This document shows, piece by piece, positions 34,695-43,871 of a stretch of 64,000 nt of DNA (position 1 is its first letter; the number at the start of each line of letters is the position of its first letter). Source of the stretch: Vibrio astriarenae (GTDB lineage Bacteria > Pseudomonadota > Gammaproteobacteria > Enterobacterales > Vibrionaceae); assembly GCF_010587385.1 (NCBI RefSeq), contig NZ_CP047475.1:1240001-1304000 (forward strand), in the 5' to 3' direction. The position numbers were made by a program, and so were the translations under genes. Below the pieces are notes generated by a model. The model ran no database searches. It saw only the letters and a program-made list of their open reading frames with translations, and was not told the origin of the DNA.

Positions 34695-35207
34695 TCAGAT
34701 GTTATTTTGCTTTTTGAACCGTCGAACTTTAGTCCGCATGTTTTTCATCGGCGCAGATGTATTTAGCTGAATCATGCGACCAAGTGTATAGTGCTCGTAC
34801 CAAGGTTCGCCGTACAGAGTACGATTATCTAAGCGAGAGATGAGCTGCAAAATTTTTGTGATCGTGTTTTCGAACTCTTTCAATGGTTCTCGATAGGGGA
34901 CATTGTCATATTGACGATGAAAATGTTGGGCAAGCAAACCAAGTTCACTCCATTTATATCCTGTTTCGGGGAAGTCGACTTCCTCATTATTCTCTGAGCG
35001 TTTTTGCCACTTAAGAACTAACGTACCCCAACCAACTAAGTGCGCTACTGTGTCAGATACAGTAATTTCAGTCCCTTTAATGTTGCCTTCAACGCCAGTT
35101 TTTTTGGTCCACTCTTCAGGTATAGAGTCGTAATCTACCATCAGCTTTTTGAATATCTCGATAATGGCTTCGTGAAGCTCCTCTTTGGAGGCTGAAATCG
35201 TCGACAT
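34695..35207 (-). CDS. ClbS/DfsB family four-helix protein
   Basis: A 170-residue DUF1706 (ClbS/DfsB) protein of the DinB superfamily: KEELHEAIIEIFKKLMVDYDSIPEEW, then TVAHLVGWGTLVLKWQKR and the C-terminal YEHYTLGRMIQLNTSAPMKNMRTKVRRFKK block. The colibactin-resistance protein ClbS belongs here, but most members have no known role. ATG at 35207 follows AGGAAGCC. It is not connected to the following diiron gene, which runs the other way. Confidence 0.88.
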   Translation of the reverse strand: MSTISASKEELHEAIIEIFKKLMVDYDSIPEEWTKKTGVEGNIKGTEITVSDTVAHLVGWGTLVLKWQKRSENNEEVDFPETGYKWSELGLLAQHFHRQYDNVPYREPLKEFENTITKILQLISRLDNRTLYGEPWYEHYTLGRMIQLNTSAPMKNMRTKVRRFKKQNNI

Positions 35208-35457
35208 ATTGGCTTCCTGCGTGTTTTGGTGCTTGGTGTATCTTCATCATACTCGCGCAAAACGAAAGCTTAAAGCCATAGCGTCTATTGTGTTTAAGGT
35301 CAATTGTAATGTGGCTTTCAACACAGATCTCTTCCGAACGGGAAGCGCTGTACCACCCATGTATTTCGCATCAAAGTTTTAATCATCCCAAGTAAAGAAT
35401 TTCTGGTTAATCCGGTCTAACTCTAATGTGTATCACAAAAGGGTTGTGCCCAAGACC

Positions 35458-36159
35458 ATGAAAGCCTGTTTTCCATCTGTACCTGTAGAGGCCCCAAGTT
35501 CCTTTGCTGCTTATAGCAAAAGCCCAGTATGCGCATGGCTTGAGCACTATCAAAGCAGTGAGTTTATGTTCAGCGAAGCGCAAGCGTGTGCATTGTCTCG
35601 CCTTCTACCCTTACTCGTGTGCGGTGAACAAAGCTCTCAATGGGTGTTTTATAACGAGTCACGGCGGCAAAAATATCAGTCAGTAGAAGCAACTGCTCTG
35701 GATGATTTCGAGCGCATTGTTCTCGATGAAAAATACCATGAGCAAGCACTTGAATGTGTACGAAGTCAGCTCGCTGAGTCAGCCGACATATTGTCAATCA
35801 AGCGCCGCAGCCAGCGTTTTTTTGCCTCACTTGGCGCACGTAACAAGATTGAAGAGCACTTTGCCCAGATAGCTTGCCTTGATGCCCTGGTGTGTAAATT
35901 AATGCTGTTTATAGAGAAAGGCCACCTCGCATCTCAACATCCCTTTGTTCTGTTGTGTCGTGCGATAAAGCAAGATGAAGCCAGACATGTCTCGGTTTCC
36001 AAACGGCATGCACTGAAGCTCGGCTACGATAAATCAAAGTGGAAAGAGATGAACGATGTGATCTCACAACAACTGTATGACCTGCTCAATACGGAAAGAG
36101 CAGCGTTTTCGGAAATCGGCGTCCAGATAGACGATGTTTTTGACTTGGTCAGTGCCTAG
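35458..36159 (+). CDS. ferritin-like diiron protein candidate
   Basis: A 233-residue helical protein with spaced carboxylate/histidine pairs: ExxH at Glu91-His94 (DEKYHEQ), Glu132/133 (KIEEHFAQIACLD), and Glu174-xx-His177 (IKQDEARHVSV). Together with a glutamate in an earlier helix this matches a ferritin-like diiron site, with similarity to AurF-type N-oxygenases only in the DEARH part. The start is uncertain: ATG 35458 or GTG 35428, neither with a strong ribosome site. A FabH-like ketosynthase follows 29 bases later. It may oxidise an acyl chain or amine carried by the partner; that is inference. Confidence 0.6.
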   Translation: MKACFPSVPVEAPSSFAAYSKSPVCAWLEHYQSSEFMFSEAQACALSRLLPLLVCGEQSSQWVFYNESRRQKYQSVEATALDDFERIVLDEKYHEQALECVRSQLAESADILSIKRRSQRFFASLGARNKIEEHFAQIACLDALVCKLMLFIEKGHLASQHPFVLLCRAIKQDEARHVSVSKRHALKLGYDKSKWKEMNDVISQQLYDLLNTERAAFSEIGVQIDDVFDLVSA

Positions 36160-36188
36160 TTCTTTTAACTTTCAAGGAGAGATAATCA

Positions 36189-37247
36189 ATGAGTGTGATT
36201 TTCTTACCAGGTACAGCGTCTCTATTAGCTGCTAGCCATCAATTTCCGCCACAATTACTGAGCAATACGCAATTGATATCGGCACTCAAAGAATTGTCAG
36301 GTCATCGTTATGCAAAGGCCGCGGCTCGGATAGCACCTTATTTAGGAATTGAGCAAAGGCATTTCTCTAGAAGCATTAAAAAAGCAGTCAGTCGGCCAAG
36401 TCCTTCTAACTCAGAACTTACTGAGCAAACGGTTCGCTCCTTAGTTAATCAAACACGCTTAACACTCAGTGATATTGATTATCTTATCGGCCACACCACG
36501 ACACCGGACACACAGCTACCACCTAGCATCGCTTGGGTGGCTGAAAAACTCCGATATCCAGGTGCTTTTATGGAGCTTCGGCAGGCCTGTACAGGCTTTG
36601 CAAATTCACTGCAAATCGCTATTCCCCGAATTGCTATGCTGGGCAAACCCGTAGTGATCGTGGGCAGTGAGACAGGCTCTGTCTATTTTGATTATCAGCC
36701 GGAATTTCTAGATCAATCTCAGATTGTTAATTACATGCAGATGGGCGATGGCGCTGGGGGAGTCATAGTGGCGTCAGAGACATCGCAAGGTATTGGCACC
36801 ATCTCAGATTGCTTTACAGGACAAATTGGCATCGACAAGACGCCAGGACTATCACTCGATGGCGGCTCGTTGTCAGCGTTTACTCTAAATACCAATGCAC
36901 GCTTTCACCACGATGCAAGCAGGGTGCGTGAAAATGGTCAGGAGCTATTTGAGGCGAGCATACTGGCATTAAAAAGCCAAGGCTATCGGCTTAGTGACTT
37001 CGACTATATTATTCCTCATCAAGCCAGTGGTCATATCGATACTGTGCTCTCTGAGGCGCTAGATATTGACCAAGCTAAGATTATCAACGACGCGAAGCAC
37101 TGGGGCAATCTAGGTTCGGCAGCCATTTGGTGCAGTTTTTCAAATCTAGTTAATCATGGTGAGTTAAAGGCGGGAGCCAAGATCGCAGTCTTAGGGGCTG
37201 AGGCTACCAAATATATGTTTGGTGGATTTGTTTATACTCATGGATAG
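36189..37247 (+). CDS. FabH-like beta-ketoacyl-ACP synthase III family protein
   Basis: A 352-residue thiolase-fold enzyme with a complete FabH-type triad: Cys134 in RQACTGFANS, His277 in PHQASG and Asn307 in HWGNLGSA. LIGHTTTPDTQLPPSIAW and MGDGAGGVIVA are KAS III hallmarks. AAGGAGAG precedes the ATG. It is most likely a specialised ketosynthase, since no fatty-acid operon is near, and it is paired with the diiron gene just upstream (29-base gap). It could prime or extend an acyl chain for a small secondary metabolite. The product is unknown. Confidence 0.85.
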   Translation: MSVIFLPGTASLLAASHQFPPQLLSNTQLISALKELSGHRYAKAAARIAPYLGIEQRHFSRSIKKAVSRPSPSNSELTEQTVRSLVNQTRLTLSDIDYLIGHTTTPDTQLPPSIAWVAEKLRYPGAFMELRQACTGFANSLQIAIPRIAMLGKPVVIVGSETGSVYFDYQPEFLDQSQIVNYMQMGDGAGGVIVASETSQGIGTISDCFTGQIGIDKTPGLSLDGGSLSAFTLNTNARFHHDASRVRENGQELFEASILALKSQGYRLSDFDYIIPHQASGHIDTVLSEALDIDQAKIINDAKHWGNLGSAAIWCSFSNLVNHGELKAGAKIAVLGAEATKYMFGGFVYTHG

Positions 37248-37288
37248 CAAGGTCGATAAAGTAAAGATTCATATTTATAGGTTTTCCC

Positions 37289-37414
37289 ATGGCGGTACAG
37301 CAAAAGCCCTTTTGGCAAAAAGCGATCTTGTTAGTTGGCGTAAGCCTACTATATGCTCACGAACTAGACACAATGACACATGAAGAGTGGGAAGTGTCGC
37401 CCATTTCAAGCTAA
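37289..37414 (+). CDS. tiny HELD-motif membrane peptide (possibly truncated DUF6713)
   Basis: A 41-residue frame: a basic start (MAVQQKPFWQK), a hydrophobic segment AILLVGVSLLYA, then HELDTMTHEEWEVSPISS and stop. The HELD-x-x-x-x-EW pattern after a helix is what I associate with DUF6713 membrane proteins (about 110 residues), so this may be the first third of one, cut short beside the LysR gene that converges on it. It may equally be an authentic short protein belonging to the diiron/ketosynthase pair. Confidence 0.4.
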   Translation: MAVQQKPFWQKAILLVGVSLLYAHELDTMTHEEWEVSPISS

Positions 37415-37440
37415 GTACTCTCTACTGACCATCAGTTATT

Positions 37441-38325
37441 TCACTCCTGCCATTTTGCAAAGTGATCGAGTAAAAAATCGATCGCCATTCTTGCTCTTAA
37501 TGGAAGGAAATGCCTGTTTTGATACACGATCCAACTGTTGTTACCACTACCCCAATAAGACTCAAGAACAGGAACTAAGCGACCAGATGTAATGGCGTCG
37601 TTAAAGCTGCTTTTTGGTAGATAAGCCACTCCGAATCCTTCTTCACACGCATGCAAAACGGCGTGGACATTATTGCTCTTCCATCTTCCTTGTACTTTTA
37701 CACCATCTAATTGCTTGCCATCCTTTTCGAAAAACCAGACATCTTTGTTGGCGATAATACAATTGTGTTGCTTTAACTGCTCGGGGTGATTTGGGACACC
37801 ATAGTTATCAATGTAACTTTGACTCGCAGCCGCTGCCATTGGACGGTCTGCGAGCTTTCTCGCAACCAGCCCTGAGTCACTTAATCGTCCGTAACGTATA
37901 GCAAAATCAAAACCATCTTCAATAAAGTTCACCATGCTGGTATTAAAGTTGATTTCGACGGTTAGATTGGGGTGCTGTTTGGCGAATTGTACTAGAGCAG
38001 GTGCTACGTAGTTTTCTGAAAACGCGCCAGCTGCACTCACCCGTAATGTACCAATTAACTGTGTCTGCTGTGTAGTGAGTTGCTCATTTGCCTGTTGAAG
38101 TCCAATGACTAACTCTTTGCATTGCTGGTAATACGCTTGGCCAGCTTCTGTTAAGTTCACCATTCTTGTCGAGCGCGCTAACAAGGCGACACCTAATCGC
38201 TCTTCTAATCTTGTGACTTGCCGACTGACGTGACTTGTGCTGCAACCTAACTGTTTTGCCGCTGCAGAGAACCCTAGGCTCTCTGCAACCGTAACGAATT
38301 CGTTGATACCATCAAAACTGTCCAT
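37441..38325 (-). CDS. LysR family regulator
   Basis: A 294-residue LysR regulator with the winged helix FDGINEFVTVAESLGFSAAAKQLGCSTSHVSRQVTRLEERLGV and a YafC/DmlR-like effector domain (GTLRVSAAGAFSENYVAPAL). I start it at ATG 38325, behind AAGGTGG, and not the GTG at 38331. It is divergent from the DJ-1 gene, and the intergenic palindrome TTCATGATTTAATGAA (38355-38370) is a LysR-type site. Confidence 0.88.
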   Translation of the reverse strand: MDSFDGINEFVTVAESLGFSAAAKQLGCSTSHVSRQVTRLEERLGVALLARSTRMVNLTEAGQAYYQQCKELVIGLQQANEQLTTQQTQLIGTLRVSAAGAFSENYVAPALVQFAKQHPNLTVEINFNTSMVNFIEDGFDFAIRYGRLSDSGLVARKLADRPMAAAASQSYIDNYGVPNHPEQLKQHNCIIANKDVWFFEKDGKQLDGVKVQGRWKSNNVHAVLHACEEGFGVAYLPKSSFNDAITSGRLVPVLESYWGSGNNSWIVYQNRHFLPLRARMAIDFLLDHFAKWQE

Positions 38326-38333
38326 TTCCACCT

Positions 38334-38370
38334 TTGCTATATAGCAACAATGTTTTCATGATTTAATGAA
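38334..38370. promoter_or_regulatory. palindromes in LysR/DJ-1 intergenic region
   Basis: TTGCTATATAGCAA (38334-38347) is a perfect palindrome. TTCATGATTTAATGAA (38355-38370) has 5-6-5 arms with T-N11-A spacing, as expected for the divergent LysR protein. Confidence 0.5.
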
Positions 38371-38442
38371 TTATCACTCATTTGTTTAGGTATTAATATA
38401 AATATGTTCAACAAACAAAGATAGGTAACAAAGGAAACCATT

Positions 38443-39114
38443 ATGAAGAAAGTACTTATTATTGTGACTAACCATGCGACGCTTGGTGAAACTGATCAAG
38501 CAAACGGCACTTACGCACCTGAACTCACGCATGTGCTTAGTGAACTGCTTCGTGCTGGCTTTGATTACGACATTGCGTCGATTAAAGGTGGTCGGGCTCC
38601 TCTATATGGAACCGATATTGAGGATGATGCCGTAAACGCAAAAGTCTTAGCTGATGATGATTTCCTAAACAGTATCAACAACACGATTCCGGTGTCACAG
38701 ATAAACGTCGATAGCTACGACGCAATATTCTATCCAGGTGGCTTTGGGCTTCTATCTGACCTGGCGAGTAACAAGGACTTCGCAACAATCTCAGCAAAAC
38801 ATTATGAAGATGGTGGCATTATTGCGTCCGTGTGCCACGGTCCAGGTGCTCTTCTACCTATCACACTAAGCAATGGTGAAAAGTTGCTTGCGTCTAAGTC
38901 TGTGACAGGCTTCACTCGTGAAGAAGAGATCGATTTTGGCACCATTGATGATATTCCTTTCTTGTTGGAAGAGTCTCTAGCACGTAGTGCAGCTTGTTAT
39001 TCTAAAGTGCAACCTTGGCAAGAACATGTGATTGTGGATGGTCGTGTTATCACAGGACAGAATCCAACAAGTGCTCACGGAGTCGGCAAAGCCATCGTGG
39101 AGCTACTGGCCTAA
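38443..39114 (+). CDS. DJ-1/PfpI family protein (HchA-like)
   Basis: A 223-residue DJ-1/PfpI protein. The nucleophilic Cys131 lies in ASVCHGPGALLP, a glutamate at 27 (TYAPELTH) sits where the family's catalytic Glu is, and FYPGGFGLLSDL shapes the pocket. Relatives act as glyoxalase III, deglycase or chaperone; which one applies is not readable. GGTAACAAAGGAAACC precedes the ATG. Divergent from and probably controlled by the LysR gene at 37441. Confidence 0.88.
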   Translation: MKKVLIIVTNHATLGETDQANGTYAPELTHVLSELLRAGFDYDIASIKGGRAPLYGTDIEDDAVNAKVLADDDFLNSINNTIPVSQINVDSYDAIFYPGGFGLLSDLASNKDFATISAKHYEDGGIIASVCHGPGALLPITLSNGEKLLASKSVTGFTREEEIDFGTIDDIPFLLEESLARSAACYSKVQPWQEHVIVDGRVITGQNPTSAHGVGKAIVELLA

Positions 39115-39226
39115 GCGATAAGTGTGATTTAAATCTTATCTCACCGCGGCAAAAGGTAATAAGTCGGGTACTTAAGCCGTGGTGATTAGCTCCTTGCTTT
39201 AGCTGCGGTTAAGAACCTTCTCTCGG

Positions 39227-39245
39227 GAAGAGAAGCACCGACATC
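39227..39245. repeat. 7-5-7 hairpin after DJ-1 gene
   Basis: CTTCTCT and AGAGAAG are perfect inverse copies over a five-base loop. No T-run follows; it lies between the DJ-1 gene and the convergent hydroxylase gene. Confidence 0.4.
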
Positions 39246-39321
39246 GACTGTTGAGCATTTTCATCCCGTGAGTAAATTGTGTTGGGATAGTGTCATCAAT
39301 TCATAAACTCAATGATTCCGC

Positions 39322-40386
39322 TTAGCCAACGAGGCTTTTGATCCTTCGCATCTCAATTTCTAATGCATTGTCCATGATGTGAAACCACAGCGGGGGGACT
39401 AAAGCGATAAGAACCAATAAAGCATAACCAAAAGGGAGCTGCGGAGAACGCTGATGATTTGAAAGCTCATAGAACGGTTTTGTGGCATTGACATGGTGGT
39501 CACTGTGTTGTGGTAACTGGAACAACACGTAATTTGATAAAACGTGGTGACTTGTCCAGCTGTGTTCATACCCGACAGGTACATATCGACGTTCATCCTT
39601 TCGTTCTCTCAAAAGACCATAATGCTCTATGTAGTTGACAAGCTCCAACATGGCCATAGCGACAACACCTTGCAACACAAAATAGATGGCACCCAAGATA
39701 CCAAAGGCAAATACGAAAGCGATTAACAACATCAGTGTGAGGGAGTTCCATACCCAATACTCGTATCCGGCGAACTGGATCTTGTTTTTAAACCTGCGCT
39801 GCAAATGAAATGCCTTAATTTGATTGTTGCCAATAGCGTGACCAACAAAGCGATAGAAGTTTGTGCCTCGTGGAGCGGAAGATGGATCTTGCTCAGTGGC
39901 TAAATCTTTATGATGTCCAAATACATGCTCAATTTTGAATCCTCCATAACCACTCAGTGAAAGCAGTAGTCCCGATACTAAATTCAATACCTTACTTCTT
40001 CTATGTAAAAGCTCATGAGCAGCATTAATACCAAATGTGCCGTTGAGCACACCGATACTGAGTACCATAACCATCGCCCACCCATAGTGCTGTTGCTGCC
40101 ACAGCGAGTAACTGTAATTTGCCCCCCAAATCAACACGTAAACGAGCGTTGGAAGTATCAGAACGGGTAAAATGAGCAGTTTTGATGAAGGGGTGGGGTA
40201 GAGGGGCTTGAATGAAAATCTGGCCACCAACTCGTCAAGTATTGGTAATACGCCAAACAGGGTCAAAAAAGTGCAGCTCACGGTCAACCAAGGTGCAGAA
40301 AACACCCATTCAACGAATACAGGCAAGAGTAACAGCACTATCGGCAATGTACTCATCAGCCCTTTTACTATTTTTCGAACGGCCAC
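39322..40386 (-). CDS. alkB: AlkB-type alkane 1-monooxygenase family protein
   Basis: A 354-residue membrane diiron hydroxylase with about five to six membrane helices. The histidine clusters are complete: HELLH (124-128), HVFGHH (154-159), NYIEHYGL (251-258), HH at 280-281 and HSDHH (294-298). This is the AlkB arrangement, including the NYxEHYGL signature. Where most AlkB proteins read LxRHSDHH, this one has LPQHSDHH (Gln293). It is shorter at the C-terminus than typical AlkB (about 400). No rubredoxin or rubredoxin reductase gene is adjacent. It may hydroxylate medium-chain alkanes or another aliphatic chain. Confidence 0.85.
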   Translation of the reverse strand: MAVRKIVKGLMSTLPIVLLLLPVFVEWVFSAPWLTVSCTFLTLFGVLPILDELVARFSFKPLYPTPSSKLLILPVLILPTLVYVLIWGANYSYSLWQQQHYGWAMVMVLSIGVLNGTFGINAAHELLHRRSKVLNLVSGLLLSLSGYGGFKIEHVFGHHKDLATEQDPSSAPRGTNFYRFVGHAIGNNQIKAFHLQRRFKNKIQFAGYEYWVWNSLTLMLLIAFVFAFGILGAIYFVLQGVVAMAMLELVNYIEHYGLLRERKDERRYVPVGYEHSWTSHHVLSNYVLFQLPQHSDHHVNATKPFYELSNHQRSPQLPFGYALLVLIALVPPLWFHIMDNALEIEMRRIKSLVG

Positions 40387-40891
40387 TGTGATTTCTCAAC
40401 GTATTTCTATCAACGATACCAACAAGAATAGTCAATCGTAATGAGTTGTGTACTGGTTAAATCTATCCTATTTTGGTAATGCGACAACAGGCAATACTCC
40501 ACGAGGGATGGTTGCAACAGCGAGCTCTATTAATGTAAAACCGGTTATCTTTGCAATGAGTGTCTTCGAGAATGAGTTGATAGTCACTGATAAGCGTTCA
40601 GCTCTCGTGCTTTGAGATGATCTTTCGATATAGCTCATATTTGGTGAAGGGAAATAAACCTACCAGAGAATGAGCCTATGAATGGAATTTGAAGGGAATG
40701 CGGCATACCTGAACTATTCCATGTGCTACTAATTGAAGAAAGCCCATTCTCATCGCTGCCTCAAAGTCTTTTAGCAACGATACCTTGGTTATTTCCTGTG
40801 GTCATTCCTTGACCTATTTTGTCTATTGTCTGTATTGTTGTTCGAACAGCGACTTGTTCGTGAATGGAGCTAAGCACAAGGAGGTAGTCTT
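40387..40891. other. 505-base gap between alkB and lysE-type gene
   Basis: No supported gene. One 48-codon open stretch runs from about 40471 to 40611 on the plus strand without a ribosome-binding site or a recognisable product. The promoters of alkB (leftwards) and of the LysE gene (rightwards) must lie here. Confidence 0.4.
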
Positions 40892-41518
40892 ATGTTCCCG
40901 CTTGAAGTGTTTACCACTTATACGCTGGCGTGTGTACTATTAGTGTTGTCACCAGGACCAGACAACTTACTCGATATCGGTCGAGGCTTGAGTCAGGGGA
41001 AAGTTGCTGCGATCGTGTCAGGAACATCTTCTGGAGCAGGGATATTGTTTCACGTTATCGCTGCAACTTTCGGATTGACTATCTTAATCCAGACATCAGA
41101 ATTAGCATTCTATGTTGTTAAGTTTGTTGGGGCTGCGTACCTGATCTGGTTAGGTATTAAGGTTCTAAGAGCACGAAACCTATTTTCGCTAGAGCCAGCG
41201 AAAAAGCAGTCTTTTAAAGCGATTTTCTCCACGGGTTTCCTATCCGCAGCGCTTAATCCTAAACCAGGTATGTTTGTTCTGGCTTTTATCCCTCAATTCG
41301 TTCAACCGAATTTGGGCTCAGTCACAGTTCAAATGATTGTTTATGGCGTTTGGTTTGCAATCCTTACAGCTATTGGCTTCAGACTTATGGGTATTTTTTC
41401 GTCTCAGTTGTCTGATTGGTTTCAAAAGAAACCTCGTCTTGTTTCAAGTCTGAACATAGGTGCTGGTTTGACATTCGTATCATCGGGTTTAGCCGGGGCA
41501 TTTATGAAACAGCGATAG
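40892..41518 (+). CDS. LysE family amino-acid exporter
   Basis: A 208-residue protein with six membrane helices and the LysE/RhtB hallmark LVLSPGPDNLLDIGRGLSQGKVAAIVSGTSSGAG near the N-terminus and SAALNPKPGMFVLAFIPQFV in the middle. It exports an amino acid or derivative; the specific substrate is unknown. AGGAGG precedes the ATG. Confidence 0.9.
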   Translation: MFPLEVFTTYTLACVLLVLSPGPDNLLDIGRGLSQGKVAAIVSGTSSGAGILFHVIAATFGLTILIQTSELAFYVVKFVGAAYLIWLGIKVLRARNLFSLEPAKKQSFKAIFSTGFLSAALNPKPGMFVLAFIPQFVQPNLGSVTVQMIVYGVWFAILTAIGFRLMGIFSSQLSDWFQKKPRLVSSLNIGAGLTFVSSGLAGAFMKQR

Positions 41519-41671
41519 CACCAAGCAGATACATTAGAAGGGCTATCATGTGTAAAACACTCACAACACGTGCTTTGTTATGACCTTTTAGTTCATGTAT
41601 TCAGGTATCTCACTTGACTCACATTTTCTCAATCTTGAATCTGGGTTAAATACGGTATTAGCGAGGTGAAG

Positions 41672-42145
41672 ATGGAAGTATTGATATTAAGCGCAGATCA
41701 GTTGAAGTGTTGGAAAAGCAAGCTAAACCAACACCTGCAACTCGTTTTCAACTCACACATAGAAGCCGTATTTAATGAAGAGCTTTTGTGTGTGGTACTT
41801 GTAATAGATGACGAACTAATTGTTGCGTTTGGGTTCGCATATAGACGAGAAATGTCACAAAGAGGGAAAGTATTTAATGCAGGCATTATCGGTGGCATTG
41901 CAGTACACCCAGACTATCGCAAACAAGGGCTGTGCAAAATCATTCTAGAGAATATTGAACGGAGTATAGAACTAGCTGGAGTGGAGCAGAGTTTCTTATT
42001 TGCATATGAACCATCAATATACGTGACGTCTGGCTACACAATTCTTGATACGCCTATTCGTTATTTTGACCGTTCACAAAAGCGATGGAACACATATGTA
42101 TACAGAGGAGGCATGGTTAAAAAACACCCCGAGCCAGTGTACTGA
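41672..42145 (+). CDS. GNAT family N-acetyltransferase
   Basis: A 157-residue acetyltransferase with the acetyl-CoA loop GGIAVHPDYRKQGLCKIILENIE and the following strand FLFAYEPSIYVTSGY, as in GNAT proteins. ATG 41672 is preferred over the in-frame GTG at 41666, which overlaps the GAGG site. The substrate is unknown. Confidence 0.82.
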   Translation: MEVLILSADQLKCWKSKLNQHLQLVFNSHIEAVFNEELLCVVLVIDDELIVAFGFAYRREMSQRGKVFNAGIIGGIAVHPDYRKQGLCKIILENIERSIELAGVEQSFLFAYEPSIYVTSGYTILDTPIRYFDRSQKRWNTYVYRGGMVKKHPEPVY

Positions 42146-42224
42146 GCGTAGATGATGTTATTGAGTTTAATGGAGCCGTATATTAGCTCATACTTCATTG
42201 AGAGCGGTATTCAGTGTGTTATGG

Positions 42225-42620
42225 TCACTCTTTATCAAAACCATCAACAATAATAGCTCCCATAGATGCTGGCATTGCAATGACAATAACTCGCTTGATA
42301 GCTACAAATGGATCATCAAGAATCGGCAACTTATCGATACTCAAAAGAACCAACGCGACAACCACAGTAGTCAGCAGATAGGCTATTAGGATACGAGCTA
42401 TGAACTCGAAAAGGCGGCCTTTTGTGTTCCTTTGATAAACGCTTTCAAAGGCATAGACGAATAAGAAAATCCATGAAAGAAGTAACAAGAGGGTTAAATT
42501 GAAAAGAGGCAAGCTTTCGCCAAGTTGCCACGCCTCCTCAGAGAAAGAAATCGGCACAGCTAGTGCAAAAGCCCCAACAAAAATTTGTCCAGCATCTTCC
42601 AGGTTAAAGCTTTTAGACAC
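42225..42620 (-). CDS. DUF2391 integral membrane protein
   Basis: A 131-residue protein with four predicted membrane helices. It starts FNLEDAGQIFVGAFALAVPISFSEEAW, the DUF2391 opening, and includes KRVIVIAMPASMGAIIVDGF at the end. The function of the family is unknown. Confidence 0.8.
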   Translation of the reverse strand: MSKSFNLEDAGQIFVGAFALAVPISFSEEAWQLGESLPLFNLTLLLLLSWIFLFVYAFESVYQRNTKGRLFEFIARILIAYLLTTVVVALVLLSIDKLPILDDPFVAIKRVIVIAMPASMGAIIVDGFDKE

Positions 42621-42807
42621 AGGCTCCCCTTCTATCAGAACAGTCTTGTAGGCTATGTTGGCTTCTATGAGTTAATACTAAATAGAACTAACCCTTGAAC
42701 AACTTCAAAAAATAAAAACGGACTATGCTGAGTATAGAGCAGTAAGTGAAGTTAGTTTTGGTTTGCTCATCAAGGTTATTCCTTTGCCACGGATTTAGAG
42801 GGGAAAC

Positions 42808-43800
42808 ATGTCGCCATTTATCAATACAGAAGAAAAACCGAACGGGTTGATACACGCTGTCTCACTAGATGAGAAAGGTGGTTGTAAAGAGTTGGACTGG
42901 TCTGAAGTAAACAGTTCAACAACCGAACAACAGTTGTGGTTGCATTTTGATTATTGTGACGCCGAGGCGCAGGATTGGATTAGGAATTGTAGTGGACTCA
43001 ATGATGTCGCAGCCGACGGTTTGTTACGTCCGGAAAATCGTCCGCATGTCCTCACTCGTGGAAACAATCTTCTATTAATTTTGAGAGGGGTGAACTTAAA
43101 CCAAGGAGAGAACCCTGAAGACATGGTGTCGGTTCGAATCTGGACCAATGGCACATTGATTATCAGTACTAGAAAACGATTGTTGACATCTACTAGAGAT
43201 GTTTTAGAGCGTTTAGAAGATGGTGTTGGTCCTGAGTCTACAAATGGCTTACTCGTATCTTGGATAGAGCGTTTGATCTTGAGGATGAACGATACCATTA
43301 GCAACATTGAAGACCAGGTTTCTGATATTGAGGAGGGTCTCTTTGATAAAGAGCCCAGTGAGCTGCGCTCTGAACTCTTGAAAATCCGCCAACAATGCAT
43401 TGGGCTTAGGCGTTACATTGCTCCGCAACGAGAAGCATTGAGCAAGTTGGTTTCAGAGCCGATAGCTTGGCTAACTGAGATTGACCGTCTTACATTGCGC
43501 AGTATAGCTGACCGACAAATTCGTTATGTTGAGGATATTGATGCAATAAAAGAGAGAGCTACCATGGTTAAAGAGGAGTTAATGAGTAGGGTTTCAGAAC
43601 AGCTAAATAATAGAAGCTATGTTTTGACTGTAGTCGCAGCGATTTTCTTGCCATTAGGTTTCTTTACTGGATTAATGGGTGTGAATGTTGGGGGAATGCC
43701 CGGAATCGAGAATGATTTTGCTTTTTGGTTAGTCGTCGGAATTTGCACATTGTGTACAGGGTTACTCGGCGCCTATTTTTATTGGAAAAAGTGGTTTTAA
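42808..43800 (+). CDS. zntB: CorA-family zinc transporter ZntB
   Basis: A 330-residue CorA-superfamily protein. The long cytoplasmic domain (VRIWTNGTLIISTRKRLL) precedes two membrane helices near the C-terminus. The loop reads FTGLMGVNVGGMPGIEN, the ZntB variant of the GMN motif. ZntB mediates proton-driven zinc transport in the inner membrane; direction and regulation are not readable. GAGGGGAAAC precedes the ATG. Monocistronic. Confidence 0.88.
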   Translation: MSPFINTEEKPNGLIHAVSLDEKGGCKELDWSEVNSSTTEQQLWLHFDYCDAEAQDWIRNCSGLNDVAADGLLRPENRPHVLTRGNNLLLILRGVNLNQGENPEDMVSVRIWTNGTLIISTRKRLLTSTRDVLERLEDGVGPESTNGLLVSWIERLILRMNDTISNIEDQVSDIEEGLFDKEPSELRSELLKIRQQCIGLRRYIAPQREALSKLVSEPIAWLTEIDRLTLRSIADRQIRYVEDIDAIKERATMVKEELMSRVSEQLNNRSYVLTVVAAIFLPLGFFTGLMGVNVGGMPGIENDFAFWLVVGICTLCTGLLGAYFYWKKWF

Positions 43801-43871
43801 ATGAAGAGATTAGTCTTAACTGATACCTTCTGAGTTTTTAACTCCGTTTAAACTTACATTCCAAGCACTAA

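Noticed and set aside
40471..40611. A 48-codon open stretch in the alkB/lysE gap
   Set aside because: No start with a ribosome site and no similarity I recognise.
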